Assembly (NCBI RefSeq): GCF_004799645.1 | Contig: NZ_CP031305.1 | Location: 682,001 to 746,000, forward strand | Length of the DNA: 64,000 nucleotides | Direction: 5' to 3' | Source: Natronorubrum bangense | Lineage (GTDB): Archaea; Halobacteriota; Halobacteria; Halobacteriales; Natrialbaceae | Shown here: piece after piece, positions 26,960 to 35,935 of the stretch | Layout of the letters: every line of letters starts with the position of its first letter | How positions within the stretch are numbered: position 1 is the first letter of the stretch | Made by a program: the position numbers and the translations under genes | Notes under the pieces: model-generated | Told to the model about the DNA's origin: nothing | Database searches by the model: none | What the model saw: only the letters and a program-made list of their open reading frames with translations

Positions 26960-27433
26960 ATGACCGAGAAGACGGGCACATTTGTCGTCACCCACGCCGA
27001 GGCCGACTCGGCCGTCGTCCGTGACGTTGAGACTGCACAAGTACACACGCTGTCGTCGAATCCCGACCTCGAGATCCACGACGTCCTCGAGGCGACCGTC
27101 GCGCCGGAGCCGCCGCTCGAAGTCACGTGGCAGCTCGTCGACGTCGAGGACAGACGCACGATCGAGTTGGTCGACAGCGACCTCGAGCCGACCCAGCACG
27201 CAAAGGAACTGGCAGCAGACGCCGAGGTCGGCGATCTGATTCAGGAAGAGCGGGCCGGAACCGGCGAGATTCATATCTTCTGTGTCCCTGCTGCCGACGT
27301 GGAAGCAGCGGCCACGGACGTCCTCGAGGACGAGGAGACGATCGCTCGAGCGGCACGCCTCGAGGCGGTCCGCGTCGAGGTCCGTCAAGCAGTCGACGAC
27401 GGTGTATTGAGCGTCCGCTACCTGCCGGACTGA
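26960..27433 (+). CDS. DUF5812-type conserved haloarchaeal protein
   Basis: From ATG 26960 the product is 157 residues, soluble and acidic. It opens with KTGTFVVTHAEADSAVVRDV, an OB/TRAM-like beta pattern with VHTLSSNP and DVLEATVAPEPPLEVTWQLVD. A helical region follows (TQHAKELAADAEVGDLIQ) and then an alternating second domain (GEIHIFCVPAADVEAAATDVL). I recall this as a halophile-specific family called DUF5812, of unknown function. The upstream in-frame ATG at 26792 lies inside the divergent gene and is disfavoured. Confidence 0.75.
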   Translation: MTEKTGTFVVTHAEADSAVVRDVETAQVHTLSSNPDLEIHDVLEATVAPEPPLEVTWQLVDVEDRRTIELVDSDLEPTQHAKELAADAEVGDLIQEERAGTGEIHIFCVPAADVEAAATDVLEDEETIARAARLEAVRVEVRQAVDDGVLSVRYLPD

Positions 27434-27614
27434 GTGTGCCAGGTCAGACGGGTTCATGTATGGTTCGATCGTCGTTTCGAGCCGATTCGAACGATAGCTC
27501 CCGTAATCGGGCTCAACAGGCTTCAACCCGTCGCATTTCTTGATATAATTCGTTTCAGAACATGCTGTAGAAATTGAGAAGGCTTACACGGGCTGACAGC
27601 CAGTGGTCGGATAT

Positions 27615-28499
27615 ATGGGGTATTTCGACGTACCGGAGATCAATTACACCCGGTACAGCAACCGCCAACTCGCGGCGGTACCGCTTGCGGTTCTTGCGGT
27701 TGCACTGCTCGTCCTCACTGGTTCGTTTCTCGTGACAGGAACGCCAGTCCAGCTGGGGATGGACTTCGCTGGCGGCTCGGAGCTGACCGTCCAGACGACC
27801 TCCTCAGAGGAGGAAATCGCGAACGCATTCGACGAAGAGCCCGAGTCAGTGCAGGCAGTTACAGCGCCCGATACGGACAACCAGTACATCATTCAGTTCA
27901 CCTCGACCGATCTCTCGAGTCTCACTGAGCAAGCCGAACAGAACCTCGAGCAAGACGGCGATGCCGATATCGTCCAGCTCGAGTCGACGGTCTCCGAAAG
28001 CTTCGGCTCACAGACCCAGCAAACCGCCCTGCTTGGGATCGCCGTTGCATTCCTCGGTATGAGTGTCCTCGCGTTCTTGCTGTTTCGGACGTTCGTCCCG
28101 TCGATCGCGATCGTCGTCTCGGCGTTTTCGGACATCGTGATTCCGCTCGCCTTTATGGCGATTACCGGTATCTCGCTCTCGCTGGGAACCGTCGCCGCTC
28201 TGTTGATGTTGATCGGCTACTCGGTCGACTCGGACATCCTGTTAAACAACCACATCCTTCGGCGTGGCGGTGACTTCTATGAAAGTACCAACCGTGCGAT
28301 GGAGACTGGTGTGACGATGACGGTGACCTCGATGACGGCGATGCTCGTAATGGGTATTTCGGCGTGGTTGTTCGGCGTCGAACTGCTGGCATCGATCGGG
28401 ATCATCCTCTTCGTTGGGCTCGCAGCCGACCTGATGAACACGTATATGCTCAACCTGAGTTTGCTTCGATGGTACAAGTTTGAGGGGGTCCGATCATGA
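27615..28499 (+). CDS. secF: Protein-export membrane protein SecF
   Basis: SecF works with SecD as an accessory complex that promotes protein translocation through SecYEG in the cytoplasmic membrane. The 294-residue protein (start MGYFDVPEINYTRYSNRQ at 27615, family-typical; GTG 27603 is also possible) has one N-terminal helix, an extracellular P1-like region of about 110 residues, then five helices. QTALLGIAVAFLGMSVLAFL, AFSDIVIPLAFMAITGISLS, LMLIGYSVDSDILLNNHILR and TSMTAMLVMGISAWLFGVEL carry the conserved SecF D/N and GYSVDSDIL motif. Its TGA overlaps the secD start, so the two are translationally coupled in the archaeal order secF-secD. Confidence 0.94.
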   Translation: MGYFDVPEINYTRYSNRQLAAVPLAVLAVALLVLTGSFLVTGTPVQLGMDFAGGSELTVQTTSSEEEIANAFDEEPESVQAVTAPDTDNQYIIQFTSTDLSSLTEQAEQNLEQDGDADIVQLESTVSESFGSQTQQTALLGIAVAFLGMSVLAFLLFRTFVPSIAIVVSAFSDIVIPLAFMAITGISLSLGTVAALLMLIGYSVDSDILLNNHILRRGGDFYESTNRAMETGVTMTVTSMTAMLVMGISAWLFGVELLASIGIILFVGLAADLMNTYMLNLSLLRWYKFEGVRS

Positions 28500-30127
28500 T
28501 GGGGCCAATAAGTTTCATCAAGGAGTACTGGCGGATCCTCCTGTTAGTGACCTTCGTCGCCGGTGCACTCGTTGCCCTGTTCATTCCGGGCGGCATCATG
28601 GCCGACGACAGCCTCGTCGAAGACGACGAGATCGACGACAACCCGACGAACATCGAGTACGGGCTCGGTCTCGACGGCGGGACACGGATTAGCGCGCCCG
28701 TGATCGGGATGACCGCCGAGGACATCGACGCAGGCGCTGTCAACGAAGAAGACGGCTCCGTCGACCGAGAACGGCTCACCGAGATCGAGAACACGTTGTA
28801 CGACAACGACGAGTTCGAACTCGAGACGGGTGACGCACGCGTCAGTGTCGACGACAGCGGCAACGTCCACGCCGAAATCTTCGACCCCGACGTGACCGAA
28901 GCGCAGTTCGCTGCGGCACTCGGCGAAGCGGGCGTCGACGTCGACCCCGATGACATTCGTAACGGAGTCACGGAGGAGACACGAAACCAGATCATCGAGA
29001 CGATCGACTCGAGGATCAACGCAGCCGGACTCTCCGGTGGCTCCGTCTACGACTCGGCCAGACTCGGCGGCGAGTACTACATCGTCACCGAAGTGCCGGA
29101 TATGGACCCCGACGAACTTCGCGAGTTGCTCTCCGAACGCGGGATCGTCGAAGTGGTCGCATATCACCCAGATGAAAACGGCACACAGCAAAACGAGACG
29201 GTGCTGACCGGCGCCGATATCGCAACGGTCGATCCGCCAGAGCCCGACGAGCGAGGGTCCGGGTATGTCGTCCCGGTCGCCGTCGACAGCAACGCCGCAC
29301 CCGGATACCAGGACCGGATGAACGAGCTCGGCTTCACCGGTGAAGGAGTCCAACAGTGTTCGCTGCGTGGTGACGGTGAGACGATTGAGTTCGATCACGA
29401 GGGCGAAGAGTACTGTCTGCTCACCGTCGTCGACGGCGAGGTCGTCGACGCTCACAGCATGGGGCCGTCTCTCGCGAGTAACATGGCCGACGGAAGCTGG
29501 GCAAACGATCCGAGCTTCCAGATGGGTGCCCAGACCCAACCGCAGGCCCAGTCACTCTCTGTGAACCTCCAGTCTGGAGCGATGCCTGCAACGCTTGATT
29601 TCAGCCAGGACGAGACCTACTCGCTGTCGCCCGCACTCGCCGACCAGTTCAAGCTCTACTCGCTGCTGATCGGCGCGCTATCGGTGTTGACCGTCAGCGG
29701 AATGGTCTTCCTGCGCTACCGGGATATCCGGGTCGCCTCACCCATGGTCGTCACCGCGATGGCAGAGGTGGTGATCCTGCTCGGCTTCGCGGCGCTGATA
29801 CGCATGCCGCTTGATCTCTCCCACGTCGCCGGATTCATCGCGGTCGTCGGGACGGGGGTGGACGACCTCATCATCATCGCCGACGAGGTGATGGACGACG
29901 GCGACGTCAACTCCCAACGGGTGTTCGAATCCCGCTTCCGCAAGGCGTTCTGGATCATCGGCGCTGCCGCAGCGACGACGATCATCGCCATGTCGCCACT
30001 GGCCGTGTTGAGCCTCGGCGATCTGCGCGGGTTCGCGATCATCACCATCCTCGGCGTGCTGATCGGAGTGCTCATCACCCGGCCCGCCTACGGTGACATC
30101 CTCCAGCGGCTGATGACCGACAAGTAA
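28496..30127 (+). CDS. secD: Protein-export membrane protein SecD
   Basis: The 543-residue partner of SecF has an N-terminal helix (WRILLLVTFVAGALVALF), a large external domain from about residue 40 to 380 with the conserved YGLGLDGGTRISAPV and ETIDSRINAAGLSGG motifs, and a C-terminal membrane bundle with VTAMAEVVILLGFAAL and GTGVDDLIIIADEVMDDG. These contain the acidic residues used in proton- or sodium-linked cycling. The external domain is rich in Asp and Glu, as expected for a halophile. ATG 28496 overlaps the secF TGA (ATGATG). Confidence 0.93.
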   Translation: MMGPISFIKEYWRILLLVTFVAGALVALFIPGGIMADDSLVEDDEIDDNPTNIEYGLGLDGGTRISAPVIGMTAEDIDAGAVNEEDGSVDRERLTEIENTLYDNDEFELETGDARVSVDDSGNVHAEIFDPDVTEAQFAAALGEAGVDVDPDDIRNGVTEETRNQIIETIDSRINAAGLSGGSVYDSARLGGEYYIVTEVPDMDPDELRELLSERGIVEVVAYHPDENGTQQNETVLTGADIATVDPPEPDERGSGYVVPVAVDSNAAPGYQDRMNELGFTGEGVQQCSLRGDGETIEFDHEGEEYCLLTVVDGEVVDAHSMGPSLASNMADGSWANDPSFQMGAQTQPQAQSLSVNLQSGAMPATLDFSQDETYSLSPALADQFKLYSLLIGALSVLTVSGMVFLRYRDIRVASPMVVTAMAEVVILLGFAALIRMPLDLSHVAGFIAVVGTGVDDLIIIADEVMDDGDVNSQRVFESRFRKAFWIIGAAAATTIIAMSPLAVLSLGDLRGFAIITILGVLIGVLITRPAYGDILQRLMTDK

Positions 30128-30160
30128 TCGCGTTCGCTCACGGTTTTCCACGGTTGCGAG

Positions 30161-31171
30161 TCAGGTTGGGACGACGTTCGTCACGCCGATGCTCTCGAGG
30201 AGCAACCAGCCAACGAACAGGCCGTACAAGACGAGCAACAGCCAGGCTTCCGACCGGGAGAGCAACATATCCGTCCGGGCGATAGTAAAGAAGACGATCG
30301 TCGCGAAGATCAGAAACGCCATCATGGGGACGATGTGGGCAAACGTGATCGTCAGGGTCCCAGCGACCAGCACACCGACTGGAACCGCAACGAGCAAGTC
30401 GAAGACGTTGCTGCCCAACACGTTAGCGAGGCTGACCGCCGGCCGATCCGCCCGGGCGGCAGCGACACTGACGAACGCATCCGGCACACTCGAGCCGGCA
30501 GCGACGACAGTCATTCCCCAGAGAAACGCAGGCGTCCCAAACGCGTCGCCGAGCCCAATCGCGGATCGAACGAGTCCTTCGACGCCGACGATGATGACCA
30601 CCAGCCCGAGGCCGAACCACAACCAGGTAGAAACGAGGTCGACATCAGCGTCGGCCGTGCCCGTGTACTCTGTGGTGTCGAGATACTGAGTGAAAACGTA
30701 CAGTCCGTACAGCAACAGCGGGAACAACGCCAGCGACCGAGTGACGTTCCCCTGAAGCCCTGCCCCCTCGAGTGGGTTGTAGATCACTGCCAACGAAAAC
30801 GTCAACAACAGCGCAGCGACCGCGAGCATGTAGAACAGCGCCTCTTTATAGACCAGATCCCGGCCCGTCGACATCGTCCCGCTACCAACGAGAACTGCCG
30901 CGGCCGGGATAACCAGCAGGTTGAACACGGCCGAGCCGACGATCGCGCCGACGCCCAGTTCGAACTCGCCGTGTAGCATCGTGGCGAGGATGACGCTGAC
31001 CAGTTCCGGCATACTCGAGCCCGCAGCGGCGATGATCGCACCCTGCACGATCGCCGGCACGCCGTAGCCCGCGGCGAGCCGATTGGCCGAGGTCTCGAGC
31101 CACGTGCTCCCCTTCCAGACGACGGCCGTCGCGACCACGGCAAGGCCGAGGAGCGCGATCACGTCGAGCAT
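30161..31171 (-). CDS. Sodium/calcium exchanger family (CaCA) membrane protein
   Basis: The 336-residue, roughly ten-helix membrane protein shows the two inverted alpha-repeats of the CaCA superfamily. The first is GSSMPELVSVILATML ... VGAIVGSAVFNLLVIPA at about residues 51-90. The second is GSSVPDAFVSVAAARADRPA ... ANVLGSNVFDLLVAVPVG near residues 228-270. The acidic residues that bind the cation lie in the S-M/V-P-E/D motifs. It resembles the archaeal and bacterial YrbG group that moves Na+ against Ca2+ or K+. The start MLDVIALLG at 31171 fits a first transmembrane helix. Converges on secD. Confidence 0.9.
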   Translation of the reverse strand: MLDVIALLGLAVVATAVVWKGSTWLETSANRLAAGYGVPAIVQGAIIAAAGSSMPELVSVILATMLHGEFELGVGAIVGSAVFNLLVIPAAAVLVGSGTMSTGRDLVYKEALFYMLAVAALLLTFSLAVIYNPLEGAGLQGNVTRSLALFPLLLYGLYVFTQYLDTTEYTGTADADVDLVSTWLWFGLGLVVIIVGVEGLVRSAIGLGDAFGTPAFLWGMTVVAAGSSVPDAFVSVAAARADRPAVSLANVLGSNVFDLLVAVPVGVLVAGTLTITFAHIVPMMAFLIFATIVFFTIARTDMLLSRSEAWLLLVLYGLFVGWLLLESIGVTNVVPT

Positions 31172-31227
31172 ATTTCAGAAGTGTGTCGAGTGAGCGTATA
31201 AAACGGTCGCCAGGAGAGATCCACGAG

Positions 31228-31911
31228 TTAGAACTGCTCGAGGCCCGTCTGCTGGGCCTCGGCGAGTGCGCGCTCGCAGGTCGACCAGGACGCGCGGGCA
31301 CACGGCGGGAGGTCGCCGTGTTCGTCGACGTAGGACTCGAGGAACGTCTGTGTCGTTGGATCGCTGGGATAGCCGCTGCCGACGGGGCCGTACTCGTCGG
31401 CAAGCGCCGCGACGTGGGCGTCGCGTTCGACTTTCGCGATAATACTGGCGGCACCGACGAGTGTCGAGTCGTCGTCAGCGCCGTGTCGGGCGTCGATATC
31501 GAGACCGCTCGAGATCGAACAGGCGTCGGCCACCCGGCGAGCAAAGCGGTCAGCGTCGGTGTCACAAGCGTCACAGAGCCCCGAAACCGAGTCGTCACAG
31601 AGCCCCGAAACCGAGTCGTCACAGAGCCCTGAAAGCGCCTCGTCGATTGCCTCGGCATGGGCCGTGACAGCCAGTGCGTTCATGTCCGTCTCCGGGTCGT
31701 CGATTCGTGTCGTCGTAATCTCGGCGACGCCGACAGCGATCTCGTCGTCCTCGCGGATGAGCGTCGCCAACTCCTCGCGTCGGGCGGGTGTGAGTCGCTT
31801 GGAGTCTGCGATGCCGTCGGGGAGCGCTGTTCGGTCCTCGAGGAAGACGGCTGCGGCGAACATCGAGCCGAGCGCTGGCCCCTTTCCTGCCTCGTCGACG
31901 CCGAATGGCAT
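31228..31911 (-). CDS. rnhB: Ribonuclease HII with an octapeptide tandem insertion
   Basis: RNase HII cleaves RNA in RNA-DNA hybrids and excises misincorporated ribonucleotides. The 227-residue protein starts MPFGVDEAGKGPALGSM, with the first catalytic Asp-Glu pair. The DSKRLTPARREELA motif and VGAASIIAKVERDAHVA follow; a further acidic catalytic position is likely in ACDTDADRFARRV. Between about residues 92 and 116 it carries nearly three copies of an eight-residue unit (SGLCDDSV), encoded by 24 bp DNA repeats at 31571-31636. The insertion sits in a loop ahead of that acidic segment and need not disable the enzyme. Length is otherwise normal. Confidence 0.92.
   Translation of the reverse strand: MPFGVDEAGKGPALGSMFAAAVFLEDRTALPDGIADSKRLTPARREELATLIREDDEIAVGVAEITTTRIDDPETDMNALAVTAHAEAIDEALSGLCDDSVSGLCDDSVSGLCDACDTDADRFARRVADACSISSGLDIDARHGADDDSTLVGAASIIAKVERDAHVAALADEYGPVGSGYPSDPTTQTFLESYVDEHGDLPPCARASWSTCERALAEAQQTGLEQF
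31571..31636 (-). repeat. 24 bp in-frame tandem repeat inside rnhB
   Basis: A unit reading TCACAGAGCCCCGAAACCGA plus GTCG on the + strand starts at 31571 and repeats exactly at 31595. A partial, diverged third copy begins at 31619. It is a multiple of three, so the reading frame is kept. It encodes repeated Ser-Gly-Leu-Cys-Asp-Asp-Ser-Val. Confidence 0.85.
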
Positions 31912-32043
31912 ACGACATGGCTCAGCGGCCGTGATGAAAATCGTTGTGACTCGCTGGTCACGCAGCCGGATTCCTGTCCGTCAGTTCCGGTGCACCCACG
32001 GGATAGTCGCGGGTGGACAGAGATGTCGTTTCGCCAGCCCGGA

Positions 32044-33423
32044 TCACTCAGCGGCTTCCGCGGTGTCGTCTGAGTTGTCGGCTCGCGGCTCGTCGTGGAA
32101 GTACGCCTCGAGTTCGAACGGCTCGTCTTCACCTTCGACGCCGAGCACGTCCAGCGCCGTCACCTCGGCGTCAGTCTCGAGCAGGCCGGCCAGACTCGGT
32201 ACCGTCCGGCCCTCGTCGCTGCTGATGAGTTCCTTGATGTAGAGGCCGCCCTCGCCATGAACCCGGACCTCGGCCCGTGTCGGCTCGAGCAGTTCGCCGT
32301 CGATGTCGTAGACGGTTCGTTCGCGCGTGAGCGAGGCTCGCCGGTGGTCGACGCGCTGTGGTGTGTCCTGATCGACAGTCGTTCCCGTGAGTTTCTCGAG
32401 TACCGCCTCGAAGTCAGCCTCCTCGATAGGGTCGGCGAACTCAACGTCGGCCCGGTACTGTTTGCTCGCATCGTGTTCTTTGACACGCTCGACCATTTCG
32501 TACGTTGCCAGTCGCAGTCCCTCGACTTCGACCGCGCCCGCCGCGGCCGCGTTGATCTCGCGCTCGAGTTCAGCCGGGTCGGGGTCGCGCACGTTCGGAC
32601 GCGTGACCTCGAGGACGAACGGCCGCCCCTCCTCGAGCATCAGGGCGTCGACGTCCTCGCGGCCCGCGCCGTGGAAGGTGCCTTCCTCACCCTGCATGGC
32701 GTCGACGACGTGTGGCCGGACGACCTGCTCGACGCTCGTATCGTACATGTAGCCAGAGCCACCACAGTAGTCACAGGGTTCCTCACCGTCGTCGCCCAGT
32801 TGAACGCCGCTGCCGCCACACTCTCGGCACGGCCACTCAGTCTGTGGAATGTCGCGCTCGAGTTTACGATAGCGGCCGTAGACGAACGCGGGGTTGACCT
32901 GTAGGTCGACGGCGTGGCTCGTCACCGAGTCGGATTCGATCGCTTCGAGCGGGTCGAACGCCTCGAGGTCGATGATCGCGAGCACATCTGGGCGGTCGAA
33001 GTCGACGTCGGTGCCCGTCTTTGCGCCGATGCGGCGGCCGACCTCTCGGTTGCACTCCTGTTTGAGCATCTCGCCAACATCGGGCTCGAGACCGGCGTCT
33101 TCCCGGAGAAGCCGTTCGTTTTCCTCCACCAGCGGCGGGACTCGAGTGCCGACCTGATAGGTGGCGAAGTCGACGCCCTCGAGGGCGTCGACGATCGTTT
33201 CGGCGATGGCATCGAACGTCCCACAGTATCCCTCACAGACCCAACACTCCTCTGGGGTGGCGGGATCGAAGTCGTCGTCGTCGGCCATCGCGACCGTCGT
33301 CCGTAGCGCCCGGCCGCGTTCGGCGTTCGTCAGTCCGAAACTCCGCTCGGCAAACGGTCGGCCAAGACAGGAGTCACAGACCGCACCCGTCTCGAGTAGT
33401 GCGCGGGCGTCTTCCGTGATCAT
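32044..33423 (-). CDS. pus10: tRNA pseudouridine synthase Pus10 (positions 54/55)
   Basis: Pus10 isomerises uridine 54 and 55 of archaeal tRNA T arms. The 459-residue protein has the N-terminal THUMP-like zinc region with cysteine pairs (VCDSCLGRPF at about residue 15, ECWVCEGYCG at about 60). A further CxxCGGSG ... CDYCGGSG pair falls near the centre. The catalytic domain reads EEGTFHGAGREDVDALML, holding the catalytic Asp region, and RPFVLEVTRPNVRDPD. ATG 33423 (MITEDARALLETGAVCDSC) is the family start; the frame extends to 33528 without similarity. trmY, which methylates pseudouridine 54, lies 2.5 kb away. The C-terminal tail is acidic. Confidence 0.93.
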   Translation of the reverse strand: MITEDARALLETGAVCDSCLGRPFAERSFGLTNAERGRALRTTVAMADDDDFDPATPEECWVCEGYCGTFDAIAETIVDALEGVDFATYQVGTRVPPLVEENERLLREDAGLEPDVGEMLKQECNREVGRRIGAKTGTDVDFDRPDVLAIIDLEAFDPLEAIESDSVTSHAVDLQVNPAFVYGRYRKLERDIPQTEWPCRECGGSGVQLGDDGEEPCDYCGGSGYMYDTSVEQVVRPHVVDAMQGEEGTFHGAGREDVDALMLEEGRPFVLEVTRPNVRDPDPAELEREINAAAAGAVEVEGLRLATYEMVERVKEHDASKQYRADVEFADPIEEADFEAVLEKLTGTTVDQDTPQRVDHRRASLTRERTVYDIDGELLEPTRAEVRVHGEGGLYIKELISSDEGRTVPSLAGLLETDAEVTALDVLGVEGEDEPFELEAYFHDEPRADNSDDTAEAAE

Positions 33424-33580
33424 AGACTGGAGTCGGGCGGCCGTGGGTAACACGTTTTCCCTTCTGGCGGACAGTGGCACTCCTCGTGAGTCGTGTTCGC
33501 CCGCAGCCGACGGTCGGTCCCGCCCCAACCGACACGTCGGTATCCCAGACGTTCAAATGGTGTGGGTCCTACCAGAGCAC

Positions 33581-34687
33581 ATGAACGAATCTCGAGTGGA
33601 TCGCCGCGGGTTTCTCGCGCTTGCCAGCGCTGGCCTCGCCGGCGCGGTCGCTGGCTGTTCTGAACCCCGGGTCGACAACTCGATAGAAGGGAGTTCGGTC
33701 CATTCGATCGACCGCGACAACGCTGCCGACGGATCGGCCTACACAGAGATCTACCGTTCTGTCATCGACTCGGTGACGCAGGTCCGCGTCGCCGGCGTCA
33801 GCGATCCGGACACCGGTCAAGAAGGCCGTGGGCAGGGATCTGGATTTCTCATCGATGAGACCCACGTCGTGACGAACGACCACGTCGTCGCCGACGGCGA
33901 GTCGGTCGATCTCCAGTACATCAACGGCGACTGGACTGGGACTCGGCTCCTTGGAACCGATTTCTACAGCGATCTGGCCGTCCTCGAGGTAGATCACGTC
34001 CCGAACGCGTCGACACCACTCTCGCTGACCGACGACTGGCCCGTCGTCGGCCAGGAGGTGCTCGCGGTCGGCAATCCATACGGGCTCGAGGGAACGATGA
34101 CCCAGGGCATCGTCAGCGGCGTCAACCGCACGCTCGATCTGCCGGATCGGGAGTTCTCGATCTCGAACGCCGTTCAGACCGACGCCGCCGTCAACCCCGG
34201 CAACAGCGGTGGCCCGCTCGTCAACATGGACGGCGAGGTGCTCGGCGTCATCAACTCCGGCGGTGGGAACAACATCGGTTTTGCGATTCCAGCAGCGATA
34301 ACACAGCGCGTCGTCCCCGCACTCATCGAGACAGGAACGTACGACCACCCCTATATGGGAGTCGGCATCCTCACCGTCGATCGCCACATCGCCGAGGCCA
34401 ACAGCCTTCCAGAAGCGACCGGCGTCCTCATTACAGCGATCGCAGACGGCGAAGCCGCAGACGGTGTGCTCGAGCCAGCAACGTCCTCGCAACAAGGTAC
34501 TGAGGCACCCGTCGGCGGCGACGTCATCGTCGCGATCGACGGCGAACCAATCCCCGACCGACACGCCCTCTCGACGTATCTCGAACTCGAGACCAGTCCG
34601 GGCGACACGATCCAGCTCGATATCTGGCGAAACGGCACCGAGCAGACAGTCTCACTGACGCTTGGCGCACGCCCCGTCCCCGAGTAG
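33581..34687 (+). CDS. HtrA-like serine protease, Tat-exported lipoprotein
   Basis: The 368-residue protein starts with a twin-arginine signal (DRRGFLALASAGLAGAVAG) and a lipobox whose cysteine is residue 26, so it should be exported folded and lipid-anchored outside the cell. The trypsin-like core has His101 (TNDHVVADG), Asp131 (FYSDLAVLEV) and Ser209 (NPGNSGGPL), a complete triad. A C-terminal PDZ domain spans about residues 250-365 (PYMGVGILTV ... GGDVIVAIDGEPI). It likely handles damaged secreted proteins. ATG 33581 is chosen because the long upstream ORF is antisense to pus10. Confidence 0.92.
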   Translation: MNESRVDRRGFLALASAGLAGAVAGCSEPRVDNSIEGSSVHSIDRDNAADGSAYTEIYRSVIDSVTQVRVAGVSDPDTGQEGRGQGSGFLIDETHVVTNDHVVADGESVDLQYINGDWTGTRLLGTDFYSDLAVLEVDHVPNASTPLSLTDDWPVVGQEVLAVGNPYGLEGTMTQGIVSGVNRTLDLPDREFSISNAVQTDAAVNPGNSGGPLVNMDGEVLGVINSGGGNNIGFAIPAAITQRVVPALIETGTYDHPYMGVGILTVDRHIAEANSLPEATGVLITAIADGEAADGVLEPATSSQQGTEAPVGGDVIVAIDGEPIPDRHALSTYLELETSPGDTIQLDIWRNGTEQTVSLTLGARPVPE

Positions 34688-34962
34688 GCCACACGGTTGG
34701 TGTCTCAGAACCACCACACTCGACCGTCGGACACGCGCACAATTATCACCTACACCGACCACTTTTTCCGCTCGCTGTCAGGCCGCGATCGTAGTCACAC
34801 CGTACACGTTAGCACCGATTTTGTTCTCAAAGACGTGAGTGACCGAGCTGAGTCGGGCCAAAATCAGGTGCTACCATCGGTGTAAAACGGATTATTGAGT
34901 CGATAACAATAAGTGAAACACTAGAATTCGCATCTGGAGCGATTACCAATCGCCTGAGACAT

Positions 34963-35154
34963 ATGAACACGGACGCCGACAGCCATCCCCCGACTGAGGA
35001 ACCGACGGCCGAGCTCGATCATGCAACCATCGAGAACGAAAACGCGCCTGACGAGTGTGCGATCTTTCCGCGAGAGGCAACCGAAGAGGAGCTAATGACA
35101 AACTGGATTACCGCCCACGCGGACTCGTTCGTCTCACTCGAGTCGATGCAGTAG
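34963..35154 (+). CDS. Small conserved haloarchaeal protein (DUF7511-like), 63 aa
   Basis: The 63-residue protein has an acidic, disordered-looking first half. The second half, ECAIFPREATEEELMTNWIT followed by AHADSFVSLESMQ, is a recurring haloarchaeal pattern that I believe corresponds to DUF7511. It has two cysteines or fewer and no membrane segment. It precedes a 60-residue membrane protein by 10 bases and may be co-transcribed with it. The function is unknown; a regulatory role is only a guess. Confidence 0.7.
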   Translation: MNTDADSHPPTEEPTAELDHATIENENAPDECAIFPREATEEELMTNWITAHADSFVSLESMQ

Positions 35155-35164
35155 TGTCAGAACA

Positions 35165-35347
35165 ATGCATCTGGGGAACGCCGTCACCGCCGCTGGCTTC
35201 TGGCTCGGCACCCTCCTGCCGGTCGCCTACTTCCCCGTCTTTCTCGTCGGCATCGACTCGACGACATCGCTTTCGATTCTGCTCACCCTCCTTGCAGTCC
35301 ACATGGTTGCGCTCGTTATCGGTCACGACTATCCCGGCTCGCGCTGA
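35165..35347 (+). CDS. Small two-helix membrane protein, 60 aa
   Basis: A 60-residue hydrophobic protein beginning MHLGNAVTAAGFWLGTLLPV, with two membrane segments at about 5-27 and 33-52, a short polar loop between them and a basic end. It follows the DUF7511-like gene by 10 bases. Codon use is like its neighbours. I recognise no family; it could be an accessory subunit or microprotein. Confidence 0.6.
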   Translation: MHLGNAVTAAGFWLGTLLPVAYFPVFLVGIDSTTSLSILLTLLAVHMVALVIGHDYPGSR

Positions 35348-35399
35348 TCGAACTGACCGTGGTCGGCCGATGCCGACCCACCGCTCTCGTACGCTTTGA

Positions 35400-35483
35400 T
35401 ATAGTAGCCACTGCACGTCACTGCACACCTGATCGCGCGACTGCTGTGCGATCAGTGTGTACATCGTTGCAGTTGTTACTATA
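35400..35483. repeat. 84 bp imperfect palindromic intergenic element, copy A
   Basis: The element starts with TATAGTA and ends with TACTATA, and the whole 84 bases fold back on themselves. Internal pairs such as CACAC/GTGTG and TGATCG/CGATCA match the reverse complement with few mismatches. A second copy of the same length lies at 38872-38955 with about four-fifths identity. It holds no ORF and has no obvious target duplication, so it may be a MITE-like or REP-like element. Confidence 0.8.
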
Positions 35484-35556
35484 GAACGTGTCCACACTCG
35501 ATTGCCGAGTCTCCGCAACTGCTCAGCGTCTTACCGATTTCCGAGAACCAGACTCG

Positions 35557-35730
35557 CTACCACAGCTGTGCGTGTGGCGTCTCGCAGTTGCCACAGACCA
35601 CCGCTTGATTCCCCTTGTAGACGCCCTGCTCGAGTTCGCCTGCACGACAGTACGGACATGGCCGCCCCTCGAGGAGGCTCAGAAGCCGCGGCTCGTCGCT
35701 GCCCGTCTGAGACGACTGTGATTTCGCCAT
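35557..35730 (-). CDS. HVO_A0556-type zinc finger protein, 57 aa
   Basis: The 57-residue protein starts MAKSQSSQTGSDEPRLL at ATG 35730. It has a zinc-finger pair: PCPYCRAGELEQGVYKGNQA followed by VVCGNCETPHAQLW. Two CxxC knuckles about 19 residues apart and the terminal AQLW match a common haloarchaeal microprotein family, known to me as HVO_A0556-type. Such proteins can be regulatory or adaptors, but no role is demonstrated here. The open frame upstream to 35850 lacks this character. Confidence 0.75.
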   Translation of the reverse strand: MAKSQSSQTGSDEPRLLSLLEGRPCPYCRAGELEQGVYKGNQAVVCGNCETPHAQLW

Positions 35731-35935
35731 ATAGGTACTCCATACGCGAAATACTGGAAACAGTTGGCCATGCCTATGCAATGTCAGCGGTCGTGATAGT
35801 CCCCGAATTCGCGTGACAGCACTGTCTGTAGCAGCCGCACACCACCCCATTTCCGTGGTATGTGTATCCTACACAGTCTCTTCGACACGCTCGAGAAATC
35901 GTGGGGGCTATCCCATCGGTCGTCCTCCCACCAGT

